DNA of 64,000 bases from Sanderia malayensis (GCA_013076295.1 RQOL01000107.1:19379-83378), one strand, 5' to 3'; numbered from the stretch's first letter, positions 32,613-43,860 are shown. Translations and numbers: made by a program. Notes: generated from the letters alone by a model not told the origin.

Positions 32613-33380
32613 CAATGCTTATAAAAAGGTTTAGATATTATTGTTTGCTAATGTAGAAAATGGCCTCTTTTTCATGGCGTCTTTCTTCTTGAAACGTGTT
32701 AAAATAGTTTCTTCAACAGCTTGCACATTTTGTTTTGAATAATGTCCATTTCAAGTTTTGTTTTAAAGTGACTCGAAATCTTGGCTATCAGCCAATCAGA
32801 TTGCAGAGATTTTCTGTTAATAGAAAAATTTTTCAATGTGACGTCAGGGGATTTCCCCTCGGAAAAGTTCTAGAAGTTTCTGATTTCCCATTTCTCATGA
32901 CAGAGATTTGACGCGTACATTCGAACGCCGCATTCGAAAGTTTCTGATTGGTTCTTTGAATTCAATCTCGAGCCGAGAACGTGAATTTGCCAGTTCCTCA
33001 ATATTTTTGTGTTTTCTTGCGATTTATTTAACAATTTCTTATCATCTTATAAATGCATGGAAAATATGAAATAAGTCATTCAATATAATCAAGAGATTTT
33101 CTTTTTATTGCTGTAAAAATATTTTTTATAAACAACACCGTTTTTTAGTTATTAAGCTTTTTATGGGTTTTTATCAGCTTTGGCGATGTTTTGCAACTTC
33201 AAACTAACTTTACCAGATTCTAGAAGTTTCTGATTTCTCATGACAGAGATTTTCCGCGTATATTCGAACGCCGCATTCGAACGCGCATGCGTGATCTTAA
33301 CACTAAAATAAAATAAAAATTCTAATGCGCATGCGTGCGCCAGGTGGGCTCGGACACGCACTTCATCTCCTACTGATATC

Positions 33381-33486
33381 GCAAAGTTCCATAATTTTTT
33401 CGTTTAGCTGGTGGAAGTATTTCTTCTTTTCCCTCAAGGTATTTATCAATGAATCAGCGTTTGTGATCACTGTATCCCGCGGCATA
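33381..33486 (-). pseudogene. BEL/Pao element 2 Gag N-terminus
   Basis: ATG at 33,486 opens a frame (MPRDTVITNADSLINTLREK...) that runs leftward to the GATATC duplication, where the palindrome interrupts it. The frame continues at 26,249 after the insertion. Upstream of the ATG the BEL sequence ends within about 20 bases at dispersed repeat R1, so the PBS and 5' LTR are missing. Confidence 0.7.
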
Positions 33487-33501
33487 TTGTCCGATTCTCT
33501 T

Positions 33502-33720
33502 AAAGTGCTTATGCAACGAATTTTTACATAGTGTTTTTATTTCAAAAATCTATAGATTTCAATGCACTGATTAACGTGGCGCAAATAAAATTTGCAAATT
33601 ATGTATACTTTTTTCGCTATTAACCTTCAAAGTAGGCAATTTTGACCTTTTTCGTGCGAAAACTGAACATCACTCTGATGTCATCAAACGTCGCGTCTGC
33701 AACGTCAAGCAATCGTATTC
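33502..33720 (+). repeat. Dispersed repeat R1, copy 1
   Basis: Similar, diverged copies lie at about 59,059-59,340 and 61,510-61,790, all in the same orientation. They share ttttacatagtg.. , caatgcactga..aacgtggcg, and caaacgtcg.gtctgcaacg blocks. It is non-coding; the family is unknown. Confidence 0.6.
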
Positions 33721-33992
33721 AATACTCCCTCCGTGCAGAGATTCATGGCACCTCCATGCCAAACGAGCAAATTATGTGGCAAAATTATGGAAATCGAGCT
33801 TCTGCAGCACAGTTGAAATCAAGAATGTAGAAGATCACGGCTGGACAGAGAACGGAGAAATCGTTTGGGTAAAATAGGCATTTCCAGAAGACGTTGAGGA
33901 ACTCTTACTTTCCGTCGAAAATGAAAATTGTGACGATGACAGGTTCTATTTAATAGAAGATGCAGATCCCGACAGTGATAGCAACGATTAGG
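33720..33992 (+). pseudogene. C-terminal fragment of the Academ-like ORF family
   Basis: Across frame breaks it encodes HAKRANYVAKLW-like, EIKNVEDHGWTENGEIVWV and AFPEDVEELLLSVENENC segments, ending in an acidic SDSND tail. This matches the general form of the C-terminus (RA.Y.A..W ... GW) of the repeated ORF family also seen at 47,450-52,450 and in the 55,659-58,969 element. Assignment is by recognition of conserved spacing only. Confidence 0.45.
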
Positions 33993-35403
33993 TGAGCAGA
34001 ATACTTTGTTTTCTTGATTAAAATATTATAACATCATATAAATATTATGTTTATAGTTTTATGTAAATGTAAAAAAGTTACCCACCACGACCCCCAGAAA
34101 CCCCTACCCCACCCCCTATTCTCTATTTTGCAGCAGGCATGGCCAGTTGACAAACAGACTAACATTTATTGCCATTTTGCTTGTTTTCATAAGTGAAGTC
34201 TCTCTAAAAAACCGTTTTTACGAAAATCACGATCTGATGACGTCATTTTTTATGACGTCATAAAATTTAAACAGCTAATAACATATGAACAACAAATGAT
34301 ATCGAGATCAAATAACGTTCAGTGTGATAAGATTCTCATCTGCTACTAGAAAAATTAAAATAACTAGTCATGGAAAGCTGCATCGGGATGAAATAAACAA
34401 CTTTTATTTTATAAGGGCTCAGTACTGAAATCCTGAAGTAACAATTGCCCATAAATGGTAAACGCAGCAGCCCCCCCTTGATCACCAAAACTTTTTTAGG
34501 GGTTCTTGTGATGGGCTTTCAGAAAAAAGAGGTCTCGTTTGGTTCGGCTTTGGGTTACTCCTACCGTACTCAGGGCCTGGTCATTTCCTTACCGTCTTCG
34601 CATTCCTCAGCACTGCAATCCCTGCTGTCATGAACTACTATCCAACTAAGAATGTTTAATTTATGGGACCTTCTATTCAATTCTGATCACCAAAAATTGC
34701 ACAAATACCCACGAATACACACAACGAGATACGACAAAGCGCAAAAACTATCTATTATACTGAATGTAGTCATACGCCCGCCCCCACTGAGCACATTGAA
34801 AAGCCACTACATGGGCAATTTGTATTTCCTCCCCACAGCTGCAAGCTCTTCAAAAACCCTTCAAATTCCAACCCCAATATGCGCCGACCTGTTTCTCATC
34901 ATCAAAGTAGAAAAATCAAATATCAAGCTCATCGTGTGCAAGAAAATCGATGTCAAATTTGTTTCTTCAGTACGGGAAAAAAACGGGGTTCCCACTATGA
35001 TGTCGTAGTGGACTCGACCCATTCCTAAAAATGAGACACGAAAGTGTGAACGCAATCGCTCGTAACTCAACAACTACTCATCAGAGCAAAAAATATAAAC
35101 GGTATCAGAATCAGCGCATTCGATTCTATACTTTTATAGGTGTTAAATGCAATTTAAGAACAATTAATGTGCGATAGAAATTGCCACTGCGAAATAATGT
35201 GTATGTCCATCAACATGATCCCACAAGGGTGTGGTTAAACAAACCTAACAAACATATATTGACGTCGGTAATCTCTTGGCAATTTATTCAAGGCATGTTC
35301 GTGCCAAGTTCAGATGCAACAATCATTCTAAGGCCTAGCGCACAGAACAAGGATTGATTTTGCTATCCACATTTGTCTTTGTGTTTGTTACACTGGACTT
35401 AAC
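33993..35403. other. Unassigned region with two TGACGTCA sites
   Basis: No gene recognised. There is a C-rich stretch at about 34,080-34,125 and two CRE-like palindromes at 34,238-34,245 and 34,253-34,260, 15 bases apart. A 118-codon open frame at 34,652-35,008 has no recognisable domain and looks accidental. Confidence 0.5.
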
Positions 35404-35411
35404 GCTGGTGC

Positions 35412-35742
35412 CATAGGCGCCGACTTTTATTCTTCCCAGGGGGGGCTCAAAATTAAAAAAAAAACTGGAAAAATAAAAAGGTAGAAAAACTTCCTGTCAC
35501 TTTTAAATAACGTACAATATACACATGTATTATGTATAATAAAACACAAAACATTGCAGTAAAACAGATATAACATCATGGTCTACAGTATCATCAGTTC
35601 AATTCTTTAATTAGTGTTTCTTCAATAAAATAAACGTGTTTTTTCAGATCACAAACAAAATTCCCAGGGGGGGCTGAGCCCCCCCATAGAAATTTCCATA
35701 GGGGGCTTGAGCCCCCAAGCCCCCACGTAGTCGGCGCCTATG
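35412..35742. mobile_element. 331-bp hAT-type MITE
   Basis: Terminal inverted repeats CATAGGCGCCGACT at both ends and an exact 8-bp target duplication GCTGGTGC (35,404-35,411 and 35,743-35,750). 8-bp duplications are the hallmark of hAT insertion. The interior is AT-rich, with G-runs near both ends and an internal hairpin of gggggct/agccccc near the right end. There is no coding capacity. Confidence 0.85.
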
Positions 35743-35750
35743 GCTGGTGC

Positions 35751-37395
35751 ACTTGTACTGAAGAAAGATCAGATAAGCTATGGAATTAGTTGGTTTGGCA
35801 GGATTGCGCATAAGGCAATACAAGGGAGAAAGGAGAATCGATTTGGTGAGATTGTTTCTTATCACATTTCTTTCGATATTGATTTACACCAAACTTTCGT
35901 TATTTTATCAGTCTTCAGACAGACTTCATTGTGTATTGAGGGGTACCTTGTTACTACAGGGCTGTTCCGCATTATATCTCTTCCAGTATTCATTTTACAC
36001 CAAACTTTCGTTATTGTTCAACAATCCTCAAACTGAGTTCAAATAAATATGTCCTTGGTATTGCAGGCCTGAGAGCCACAGTCTTTTCGATTAATTCGGC
36101 CAAGATTTTGCACCAGCTACACAGTGAAGCCGTGTGTCCCCCTTCAAGTTGAGCTTACGCAATCGTGTCCCCAGAGGCTGATGCTTCGACTATTTTAAAT
36201 TTGTTTTGTTATTTAACTTCATTTAACTGCATGTCTGTCTCTTGCCCTTCTCTGTTGTCATTTGGTTTTCGTAACATATATTGTTCGTTTAGCAAACTAC
36301 CCTACTCAGGACCCCGGCACCGGTTAGCAACACTAGCGAATCTGGTGGATATGAGAATCTTTAGAGCTTCCCTCCTCACCATTTATTGATAGAAAGCGAC
36401 AGGCTCGCTACAAAAATTACCCCTTCGAAGTAAATGGCTACAACCTCTTGACAAAGTTGAATTGATTGATATAATGTAAGGAAGGTTGGAGGAATGCTGC
36501 TATTTAACCATCCATAAGTGCTATGAAATCTGAATCTTGGAGCACGAGCACGGTCAAGAAGGTCACTTTCCCCAAATCTAGCTTGTCAAATCAGAATTCA
36601 TCATGTGGGGCAAAGGGTGGAATGCACGCCATGCTTTCTGTTTGAGCAATCCTGCCCACGCTGTGCCTAACGGCTTTCATTGGATAAATAATTGTTTTTG
36701 ATGCCTTCTGTCTCGAATATTCTACACCCGGGGATTGCCCGCCACCGCGAAGTGTTATCATCTGCGGGGTGGCTGTCACTTTTGAGCAAAGTTTATTGGC
36801 TGTTTTAATTAACAAAGAAACTTATCTTTGCAATATCAACAACAACAGTTCTTGGACTTTCGGACTTTTCATGCTACAATGGCACTAAATGTTTACCTAA
36901 CATCCCGGATGCGGGTTCATTGTCATGGAATATCGCATTTGTCTTAGTTCCTCTTATCTATATTCTCACGCATTTTGTTAGTTCATATATTCGGCACCCG
37001 CACGAGTGGTAAATATCTTGAGCTGCTTTTTCTGGACCCGCAAATCGTTCGGCTCATTGTCATATATGTCAAAGTAGCATGCGCACAAGACATGCCTCCG
37101 CTTTCATAAGGACGTAATGAGCGTCCTGTCCTTGACCATCCGGTTGGGTCAAGGCGTTTTAGTAATCTGCACCCAGGGTGGCCAATATAGATTTTCAAAC
37201 CCAATGCTAGCAATCCGGCTTTTGTGAATTTGTTTGATTTCGATTATATCTCTCTGGTGGTCGCAACGTGATCTACTCCTAAATTTTACATGAACATAAC
37301 TCACAATCACATTGTGCCATTACCTATATGCGTCAAGCAACATGCGTCGTCGTGGCAGCTTTTATACCAACAGGCCTAATCATGGCTCTTTTGAT
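35751..37395. other. Unassigned region
   Basis: Short direct repeats of a caccaaactttcgttatt phrase occur at about 35,886 and 35,999. Otherwise no gene, transposon end or RNA was recognised. Open frames here are short and without domain features. Confidence 0.45.
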
Positions 37396-37885
37396 ACCAA
37401 CAGGCTGTGTTCATGGCCTGCATGTGATATAATAAATGATTCCCACAGAAGTCAGTCAAGCGCCGTGGTGGCCAGTCCCCACGTGACTGGTACTATCTGG
37501 GGTTTCTGCGTTTTTGCCAACCATATTCTGTATAACATGTAATGGTTATGTATTTGCATTGCCACTAGGCTTTGTTTTGGCTGTATTCTTGGCCTGCATG
37601 TGATATAATAAATGATTCCCACAGAAGTCAGTCAAGCGCCGTGGTGGCCAGTCCCCACGTGACTGGTACTATCTGGGGTTTCTGCGTTTTTGCCAACCAT
37701 ATTCTGTATAACATATAATGGTTATGTATTTGCATTGCCACTAGGCTTTGTTTTGGCTGTATTCTTGGCCTGCATGTGATATAATAAATGATTCCCACAG
37801 AAGTCAGTCAAGCGCCGTGGTGGCCAGTCCCCACGTGACTCGTACTATCTGGGGGTCTGCGTTTTGCCAACCATATTCTGTCTCC
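37396..37885. repeat. Tandem repeat, about 180-bp unit, three copies
   Basis: Units begin near 37,411, 37,590 and 37,767 at ggcctgcatgtgatataata and share cagtccccacgtgactggta about 70 bases later. The first two units are nearly identical and the third is diverged at its 3' end. Each holds a CACGTG E-box. No conserved frame. Confidence 0.85.
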
Positions 37886-38264
37886 ATTGGTGGCTTAATA
37901 ATAAAAGAAATGCGTCGCGTTGGCGGCTTAATACCAACTTGCAAAAATATGCCACTCTTTGGGTTCGTCTGGCCTTATGCCTGCGGCCTTTTTGGCTTTT
38001 AGTTTCCTTAGGAGGCCACCGTCGACTCGCTGAAGTCGGCAGCGGGTGACCTCCATTATGATTTTATGATTTCGCAGTTATGTTTATGCATTTTGTTCCT
38101 GATCTGCCATTTTGTTAAGCCTTTTTGTTTGGAGGGCCAGGAGAAGTCACTTCCACCTGCTCCCCAGAATAGGTAGTTTTGAAACAGTTCTGACAGAAAG
38201 AAACTAATTATACTCACGATAATAATAAAAATAATAATGCGTTCGGTGGGGTCACACTTCGTGT
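37886..38264. other. Unassigned spacer
   Basis: No gene or repeat family recognised. GC is locally higher at 37,970-38,060. Confidence 0.4.
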
Positions 38265-38385
38265 TCTGTGGGCCGAAATTTGCACAGCAAATCGGTATCA
38301 CCGACCGTAAAAGCTTATTCCTACTCAAGCAATACGGGCCGGTATGCTTAACGCCCAATTTCTTGAGATAACGTTAAAGCCAATA
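38265..38385 (-). repeat. Dispersed repeat R3, copy 2
   Basis: Shares cgaccgtaaaagcttattc and cgcccaatttcttgagataac-like blocks with 7,592-7,740, and in inverse with 46,955-47,125. Confidence 0.6.
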
Positions 38386-38429
38386 AAAAAACCGTACGGG
38401 CACTTAGTACACAAAGATTCAAAACAAAT

Positions 38430-38535
38430 ACCTTATTTCCTCGATTAAACGCCCCGCCCCGGCGTTTCTTAATCTCGGCACTTTTTGAGGGGGCGCCTAA
38501 TCGAGGGGGCCATTATTCGAGGAGGGGCGTTTAGA
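38430..38535. repeat. GC-rich foldback sequence
   Basis: The stretch gattaaacgccccg ... ttattcgaggaggggcgttt contains complementary GGGGCGTTT/AAACGCCCC words at its two ends. It could be a short MITE or a hairpin; the ends are too diffuse to name a family. Confidence 0.4.
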
Positions 38536-38544
38536 AAGTAAATG

Positions 38545-38640
38545 ATGGAATGGAATGGAATGATATGGAAAACATGGAATGATATGGAAAACATGGAATG
38601 CTATGGAAAACATGGAATGATAAGGAAAACATGAAATGAT
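38545..38640. repeat. Minisatellite, about 20-bp unit
   Basis: About four units of gatatggaaaacatggaat with single-base variants. Confidence 0.9.
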
Positions 38641-38781
38641 TTTCAAAAATTTTGATGGGAAAATATATGATATATTGTAGCAAAATATACATGTTTGTGT
38701 TCTTCTATATCTTTTAACCCTAACGTTAGCATAAGCTTTGATCTATTACGCATAAATTAAGAATAAACTCATCCACTTGAT

Positions 38782-38812
38782 TCATTTCATTTCATTTCAT
38801 TTCATTTTACAT
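38782..38812. repeat. (TTCAT)n microsatellite
   Basis: Five to six uninterrupted TTCAT units. Confidence 0.95.
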
Positions 38813-39176
38813 TTTTTACCCACGGTAACCCCGTCAATCAAAATAGACTGCTTTACAGGGGGCCGTGCAAAAAACTACAACATTACATATTAAAAACTTA
38901 CTTCACATGTCACACTTTACAAGAACAGTTTATAAATGGGAAGGATGTTGTTTGTGTTTATATTTCTACGCAAAACAACATGTATTTGTTACAAAATGCA
39001 AGTATATGCCTTGTCAGTGCTGTGGTGAGAACCAATAGCGGCGTGAATAGTTTTTGTCGTGTTTTTCTGAATTTAAGCATTTTCTGTTTCGATTACGGGC
39101 TTGAAACTTGCAGTCGAATAAATGACGCATTTCGAGTTGTCACCGGAGTATGATGTGTCAAGTACCGATATTGGCG

Positions 39177-39690
39177 CTAGAAGTGTTTTCGGTGAAAAAA
39201 TTGAAGCACTTTCGCTGTGATTTTGTCGACAAGCGTGTCTGGATTAACAGGCATGCAATGATCCTGCGTCGTCGGTTTCTTAGATGTGAAGGATTCGATT
39301 CCCGCTATTTGTAATCTTCTCGTTTCTGTTGCCAATTTATCGATATTTGCAGAATTGAAATCTGGCAAAGATTTTAGGGCAATTTGCATTTTCAAATGAA
39401 GTCCCTTCACAAAATAATCCTTGGCGATAGTATTTCGTGTTTTGACGTCAAATGCTGGGTAGGCCAGGGTTACCTGTTCCTGAATTTTATAGGCGAATTT
39501 CTGACCGGATTCGGCATCATGTCGCATGCGATTTGCTAATTCATGAACTGCCAGTTGTCTATTTTGCTTTCCCCTCTCGAACTCTTTCAACAACTCTTCT
39601 TTGATTCTATCAGGTTTTTTCCTGTCGGCATCTGCAAGCCTCAGATAAACATCAAAAGCTCGGCCTTCCAGCCTACACTTTTTTTATAAG
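39177..39690 (-). pseudogene. Gypsy-type Gag fragment
   Basis: Minus strand, open from about 39,690 down to 39,177 with one weak point near 39,600. It reads LEGRAFDVYLRL, LKEFERGKQNRQLAVHELANR, AYPAFDVKTRNTIAKDYFVKGL and IDKLATETRRLQIAGI, the typical layout of a Gypsy capsid region. It is followed by a CMPVNPDTLVDKI linker and a stop. No zinc knuckle, protease or LTR adjoins it. Confidence 0.65.
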
Positions 39691-39789
39691 AATGCTTAAT
39701 CTTTTGCTGGCAATATTCTTAAAATTTTCTTAAATTTCACGAATTTCGAGCCTCATCTTTCAATCATGAGTTTTTTATGTGGAATATAA

Positions 39790-40564
39790 ATGCTTACTAT
39801 TATTATTATTACTATATGATTAAAGGTTGAAAAACCTAAGGATTAACACTCTAGTGTCCATCCCTTCTGATATGTTGGATCATATCTACCAGTGAGTTGC
39901 TATCAGCTCTTCTTATTGCGGTGTAACCCACCAGTTGGGGCTCATCTGGAATAAATTTCAGAAAGTCATCTAGAGCCTTTTTGAACGTGGGGAGTGGAGT
40001 ATCAGTTATGTCTCTGATATGTCTTGGTAGTAGGTTAAATAGCCTAGGGCCATTCACACAGAAACTGATTTCTACTATAGATTGAATCTTTCTTTGATTG
40101 CCATTGATTCGTTTAATAATACACTTTCTTTCTACCATGACGAATATGGTCTGATATAATGCTGTCATTGACATTTGGCACAAGCCCTTCCAGAATCTTC
40201 CAAACATAGATGATCCTGTATCGTTCACGTCTGCGTTGAGGAGAGTAGATCTGACAGTGCTCCAGGGCTTCCCAGTAGTTTACTTTTGACTCTAATTTGA
40301 TTTTTCGTATGGACGACCACTGAACGGCATATAGTTTTTGGATCAATGAAGCTTTTGACGGTGACCACAATACGCTACAATACTCAATTAAAGGAACGAG
40401 ATAAATTTTCCAGAAGAGTAGCATATGGTCTTTCTTTCTTGTCTTAAATACACGCAGTACCCAGGATATCATTTTCTTGCATTTTTCAATGGACTGGGCG
40501 GTGTGTGTGTCAAATGAACAGTTATCAGACATTGTGACACCAAGATCTCTTAGATTTTCCTTCT
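39790..40564 (-). pseudogene. LINE E, RT C-terminal region and 3' end
   Basis: Two overlapping frames (40,532-40,113 and 40,228-39,851) give the C-terminal RT region: CKKMISWVLRVFKTRKKDHML, YLVPLIEYCSVLWSPS, WEALEHCQIYSPQRRRERYR, then GPRLFNLLPRHIRDI and a final TAIRRADSNSLVDMI. The tail ends in (TAA)n at about 39,795-39,815, as in many LINEs. The element is split at 40,564 by the inverted-arm transposon. The upstream part is at 43,484-43,860. Confidence 0.7.
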
Positions 40565-43480
40565 TAGACAGGGCATATAGTCTAACAATCTAACAAAGTG
40601 CCTAATGTTTGTTTTCTCGCTTGATTCTGATAGATATGATGGTAAGCTTCAAAATTGCACTTGGTACCTTTCCGAAAATTACCCCAAAGTCACATGACTG
40701 ATGACGTCATTTTTCGCAAAATTTTTGGGCCTAATCGTTTATAACTTTTTTGTTGTTTATCTTAGGTCAAAATAAAGTTCTGTTATAGGCTCTACGTTGG
40801 AAGAGCTTTCGAATGATATATAGTTTTTTATATTTTGCCGATATTTATATTTTGGTCACGTGACCTGGTCAATAACTCTGAAAATCGCAAAAATTGCAAT
40901 TCACGCTCAAACCACGGATTCCAATGGAGGAATTTTTATTTACGTCAAAGTGCCCCCAAATAGTTGTGGGTACACCTCCATCAGGCCATAGACATGCGGC
41001 TAGCGCGATGACAAATGTCAGATAATTGAAATTACCGGGTTCGCCAGAAAATGATATACACGTTTAAAGAGACATGGTGATACCAATTTCGGTTTTTGGA
41101 CATCTAACTTCACTAGACATTATCTAATGTGTTTTTAAGATACCCCAAGCTTTAAGTTTGCTCTTTGGACAATGCTTTTGAGAAGTAAGTCCAACTTTCT
41201 GTTGTAAAGATGTTGAGAAATAGCTCTGCAAATGTCTCTACTTTTCCTGGTGCACCCGGTATATGCCTATAATGCTAAGATAACATATATTTGAAAAAGC
41301 GTAACAAAACTTTGAAGTTATAAATTCAGTTGTGCGAAATTTCAGTATATCACCTTTTTTTATCTCCCTCAAAAGAATTTCACGTTCATGGCATGTAGTC
41401 GTTATCTGAAGAAGTGATCAATTGACTGTCTGTTGTAGAAAAGTTGCTTTGCCACCCCGGTAACCTCTCATTATCAGTGGTGCTAGATACATGTCCAGCT
41501 TTGAACGCAGTAGATTCCTCGCTCGGCATATCAGAAAGGAATATCAACTATCGATTTTTTTTCGCCGTGGTGGTATATTGAGGCATCTGGCTCTGTATGG
41601 CAGATTGACTCTTCAGTAGCTTGGTCGGGTAATCGAGGTACCTGTGCATCTAAGCATCGAAGCTACGAGGAGCACTGCATGTGTCTCTCTCTAGGTACCA
41701 TGACCATCATGGGCGTAAGTGGTCATGGTCTTCCTTTTTTCTTCGATATTTTGCCGCATGTAGAATGTCATTTGTTGTCATCATATAATCCTTTGCCATG
41801 GATGGTAACATCATTTTTCTCTGCCTTCCTCTCGCTTTCTTGCCTTGAATCTTTCCCGTGAATACAATTTGTTCCAACTCTTCTTTCCGTATCACATGAC
41901 CTATAAACTTTCTTTTCCTTTGTGTAATGTCTTTCCACAACGACCTTTGCGTTTTTGCTATCTGCAGTGTTTCCTCATTGCTGACATGTCATGTCCAGGA
42001 TATTATTAGCATTCGTCTAATAAACCACATTTCTGAAGCTTCGATTCGCTTCCTCACCGTAGAAGATACTGTCCAGCACTCGGAACCATATGTAAGGATT
42101 GGAATGATGTAAAATTTGCATGAACTGCATGAATTCTCAACATGGCTTTCGTTTTCTTGCCCACTGTACATAATGTCTTGCTTGAATTGCTTTGCACCAA
42201 CGACGCTTTCGCAAAAGTCTTTTGATTTGCCTAAGTTTTCAATTAATTTTAGAAATTTTTTATTCTTTGCGATTTTCTTAAAAATTCTAATTTTTCCGAC
42301 ATTTAATTTATATGCTGTCGTGTCGCCGCCATTTATTGCGCGCAACTGAGGAAGCACCTGACAAACATTTTCTCGAAGCCTTTCTACGATATATGATATA
42401 AGAAGAAATACAGGAAAGCCGACCAAGCTACTTAAGAGTCAATCTGCCATACAGAGCCAGATGCCTCAATATACCACCACGGCGAAAAAAATCGATAGTC
42501 AATATGCCTTTCTGACATGCCGAGCGAGGAATCTACTGCGTTCAAAGCTGGACATGTATCTACCACCACTGATAATGAGAGGTTATTGTGGTGGCAAAGC
42601 AACTTTTCTACAACAGACAGTCAATTGATCACTTCTTCAGATAACGACTACATGCCATGAACGTGAAATTCTTTTGACAGAGATAAAAAAAGTGATATAC
42701 TGCAATTTCGCACAACTGAATTTATAACTTCAAATTTTTTTTACGCTTTTTCAAATATATGTTATCTTAGCATTATAGGCATATACCGGGTGCACCAGGA
42801 AAAGTAGAGACATTTGCAGAGCTATTTCTCAACATCTTTACAACAGAAAGTTGGACTTACTTCTCAAAAGCATTGTCCAAAGAGCAAACTTAAAGCTTGG
42901 GGTATCTTAAAAACACATTAGATAATGTCTAGTGAAGTTAGATGTCCAAAAACCGAAATTGGTATCACCATGTCTCTTCAAACGTGTATATCATTTTCTG
43001 GCGAACCCGGTAATTTCAATTATCTGACATTTGTCATCGCGCCAGCCGCATGTCTATGGCCTGATGGAGGTGTACCCACAACTATTTGTGGGCACTTTGA
43101 CGTAAATAAAAATTCCTCCATTGGAATCCGTAGTTTGAGCGTGAATTGTAATTTTTGCGATTTTTAGAGTTATTGACCAGGTCACGTGACCAAAATATAA
43201 ATATCGGCAAAATATAAAAAACTATATATCATTCGAAAGCTCTCCCAACGTAGAGCCTATAACAGAACTTTATTTTGACCTACGATAAACAACAAAAAAG
43301 TTATGAACGATTAGGCCCACACATTTTGCGAAAAATGACGTCATCAGTCATGTGACTTTGGGGCAATTTTCGGAAAGGTACCAAGTGCAATTTTGAAGCT
43401 TACCATCATATCTATCAGAATCAAGCGAGAAAACAAACATTAGGCACTTTGTTAGATTGTTAGACTATATGCCCTGTCTA
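40565..43480. mobile_element. Inverted-arm transposon 1 (TAGACAGGGC ends, 3-bp duplication)
   Basis: 2,916 bp with arms 40,565-41,628 and 42,419-43,480 in inverted orientation and only scattered mismatches. Flanked by TCT on both sides (40,562-40,564 and 43,481-43,483). Ends are TAGACAGGGCATATAGTCTA. The roughly 790-bp unique centre holds a chimera on the minus strand: a piece of the Academ-like ORF (LPQLRAINGGDTTAY, FCESVVGAKQFKQDIM) followed by a LINE RT C-terminus. Two other members are at 55,659-58,969 and ending at 53,109. No complete transposase, so non-autonomous. Confidence 0.85.
41707..42115 (-). pseudogene. LINE C-terminal fragment inside inverted-arm transposon 1
   Basis: Minus-strand frames read FYIIPILTYGSECWTVSSTV, RIEASEMWFIRRMLIISWT, then after a stop WKDITQRKRKFIGHVIRKEEL and KKARGRQRKMM. 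This is the characteristic C-terminal tail of a group of animal LINEs (YGSE.W ... IEA.EMWF.RRML ... RGRQR). It follows directly on Academ-like coding sequence without an obvious duplication, so it inserted into the element or was joined by deletion. Confidence 0.65.
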
Positions 43481-43483
43481 TCT

Positions 43484-43860
43484 GGGCAATAACTTGGCCA
43501 TTTGGAGTGATATATGACGTACAGTGTTTTAGTGTATGATCATTACCATAACGTAATACCTCAAATTTGGTGTCATTTAAATCCATATTTGATTCTGTTG
43601 TCCAGTCATATATTGTATTGGTTTCTTTTTGGTGATCACTAACATCCTGAACATTTTGAACATTCCTTGTACACCTGGTATCATTAGCAAAGGATCTTGC
43701 TACACTTTTATTTAGGTTTTTGTCGATGTCTGATATATGTATTGTTTCCTTTTTGTTTGAGCATTGGATTATTTCATTTTCAGTTGCCCTTCTATATTTG
43801 AGGATTTGTTTTCTTATTTTTACATGCGTTTTCTTATTTTAATTTGTGTCTGACTTTTAA
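43484..43860 (-). pseudogene. LINE E, upstream RT fragment
   Basis: Minus strand reads VARSFANDTRCTRNVQNVQDV (the FADD box has become FAND), then TIYDWTTESNMDLNDTKFEVLRYG and YITPNGQVIAQ, which leads directly into the segment resumed at 40,561. The 3-bp TCT duplication between the two parts shows that one LINE was split. The catalytic change and the 5' truncation make it inactive. Confidence 0.65.

Larger units (their letters stand above)
26255..33374. mobile_element. 7.1-kb palindromic transposon with zinc-finger genes and 63-bp arrays
   Basis: Two near-identical 3,544-bp arms (26,255-29,798 and 29,831-33,374) flank a 32-bp spacer. The ends are 5'-AGTAGGAGATGAAG..CTTCATCTCCTACT-3'. The 6-bp flanks GATATC (26,249-26,254 and 33,375-33,380) are duplicated; removing one copy rejoins the BEL 2 gag frame exactly, which proves an insertion event. 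Each arm has, from outside in: about 760 bp of terminal sequence with duplicated subterminal motifs, a C2H2 zinc-finger gene reading outward, and about 2.2 kb of 63-bp repeats. No transposase is visible. AG ends with a 6-bp duplication match Polinton/Maverick elements from general knowledge. IS3EU also makes 6-bp duplications but has different ends. The class is therefore uncertain. Confidence 0.85.

Noticed and set aside
26255..33374. Palindrome as a pure assembly artefact
   Set aside because: The flanking GATATC duplication and exact interruption of the BEL frame require a real insertion bounded at both palindrome ends; the arms also differ at several single bases, including the start codon. 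Reads should still confirm the centre.
34652..35008. 118-codon open frame
   Set aside because: No recognisable domain, odd composition, and no splice or repeat support; likely chance.
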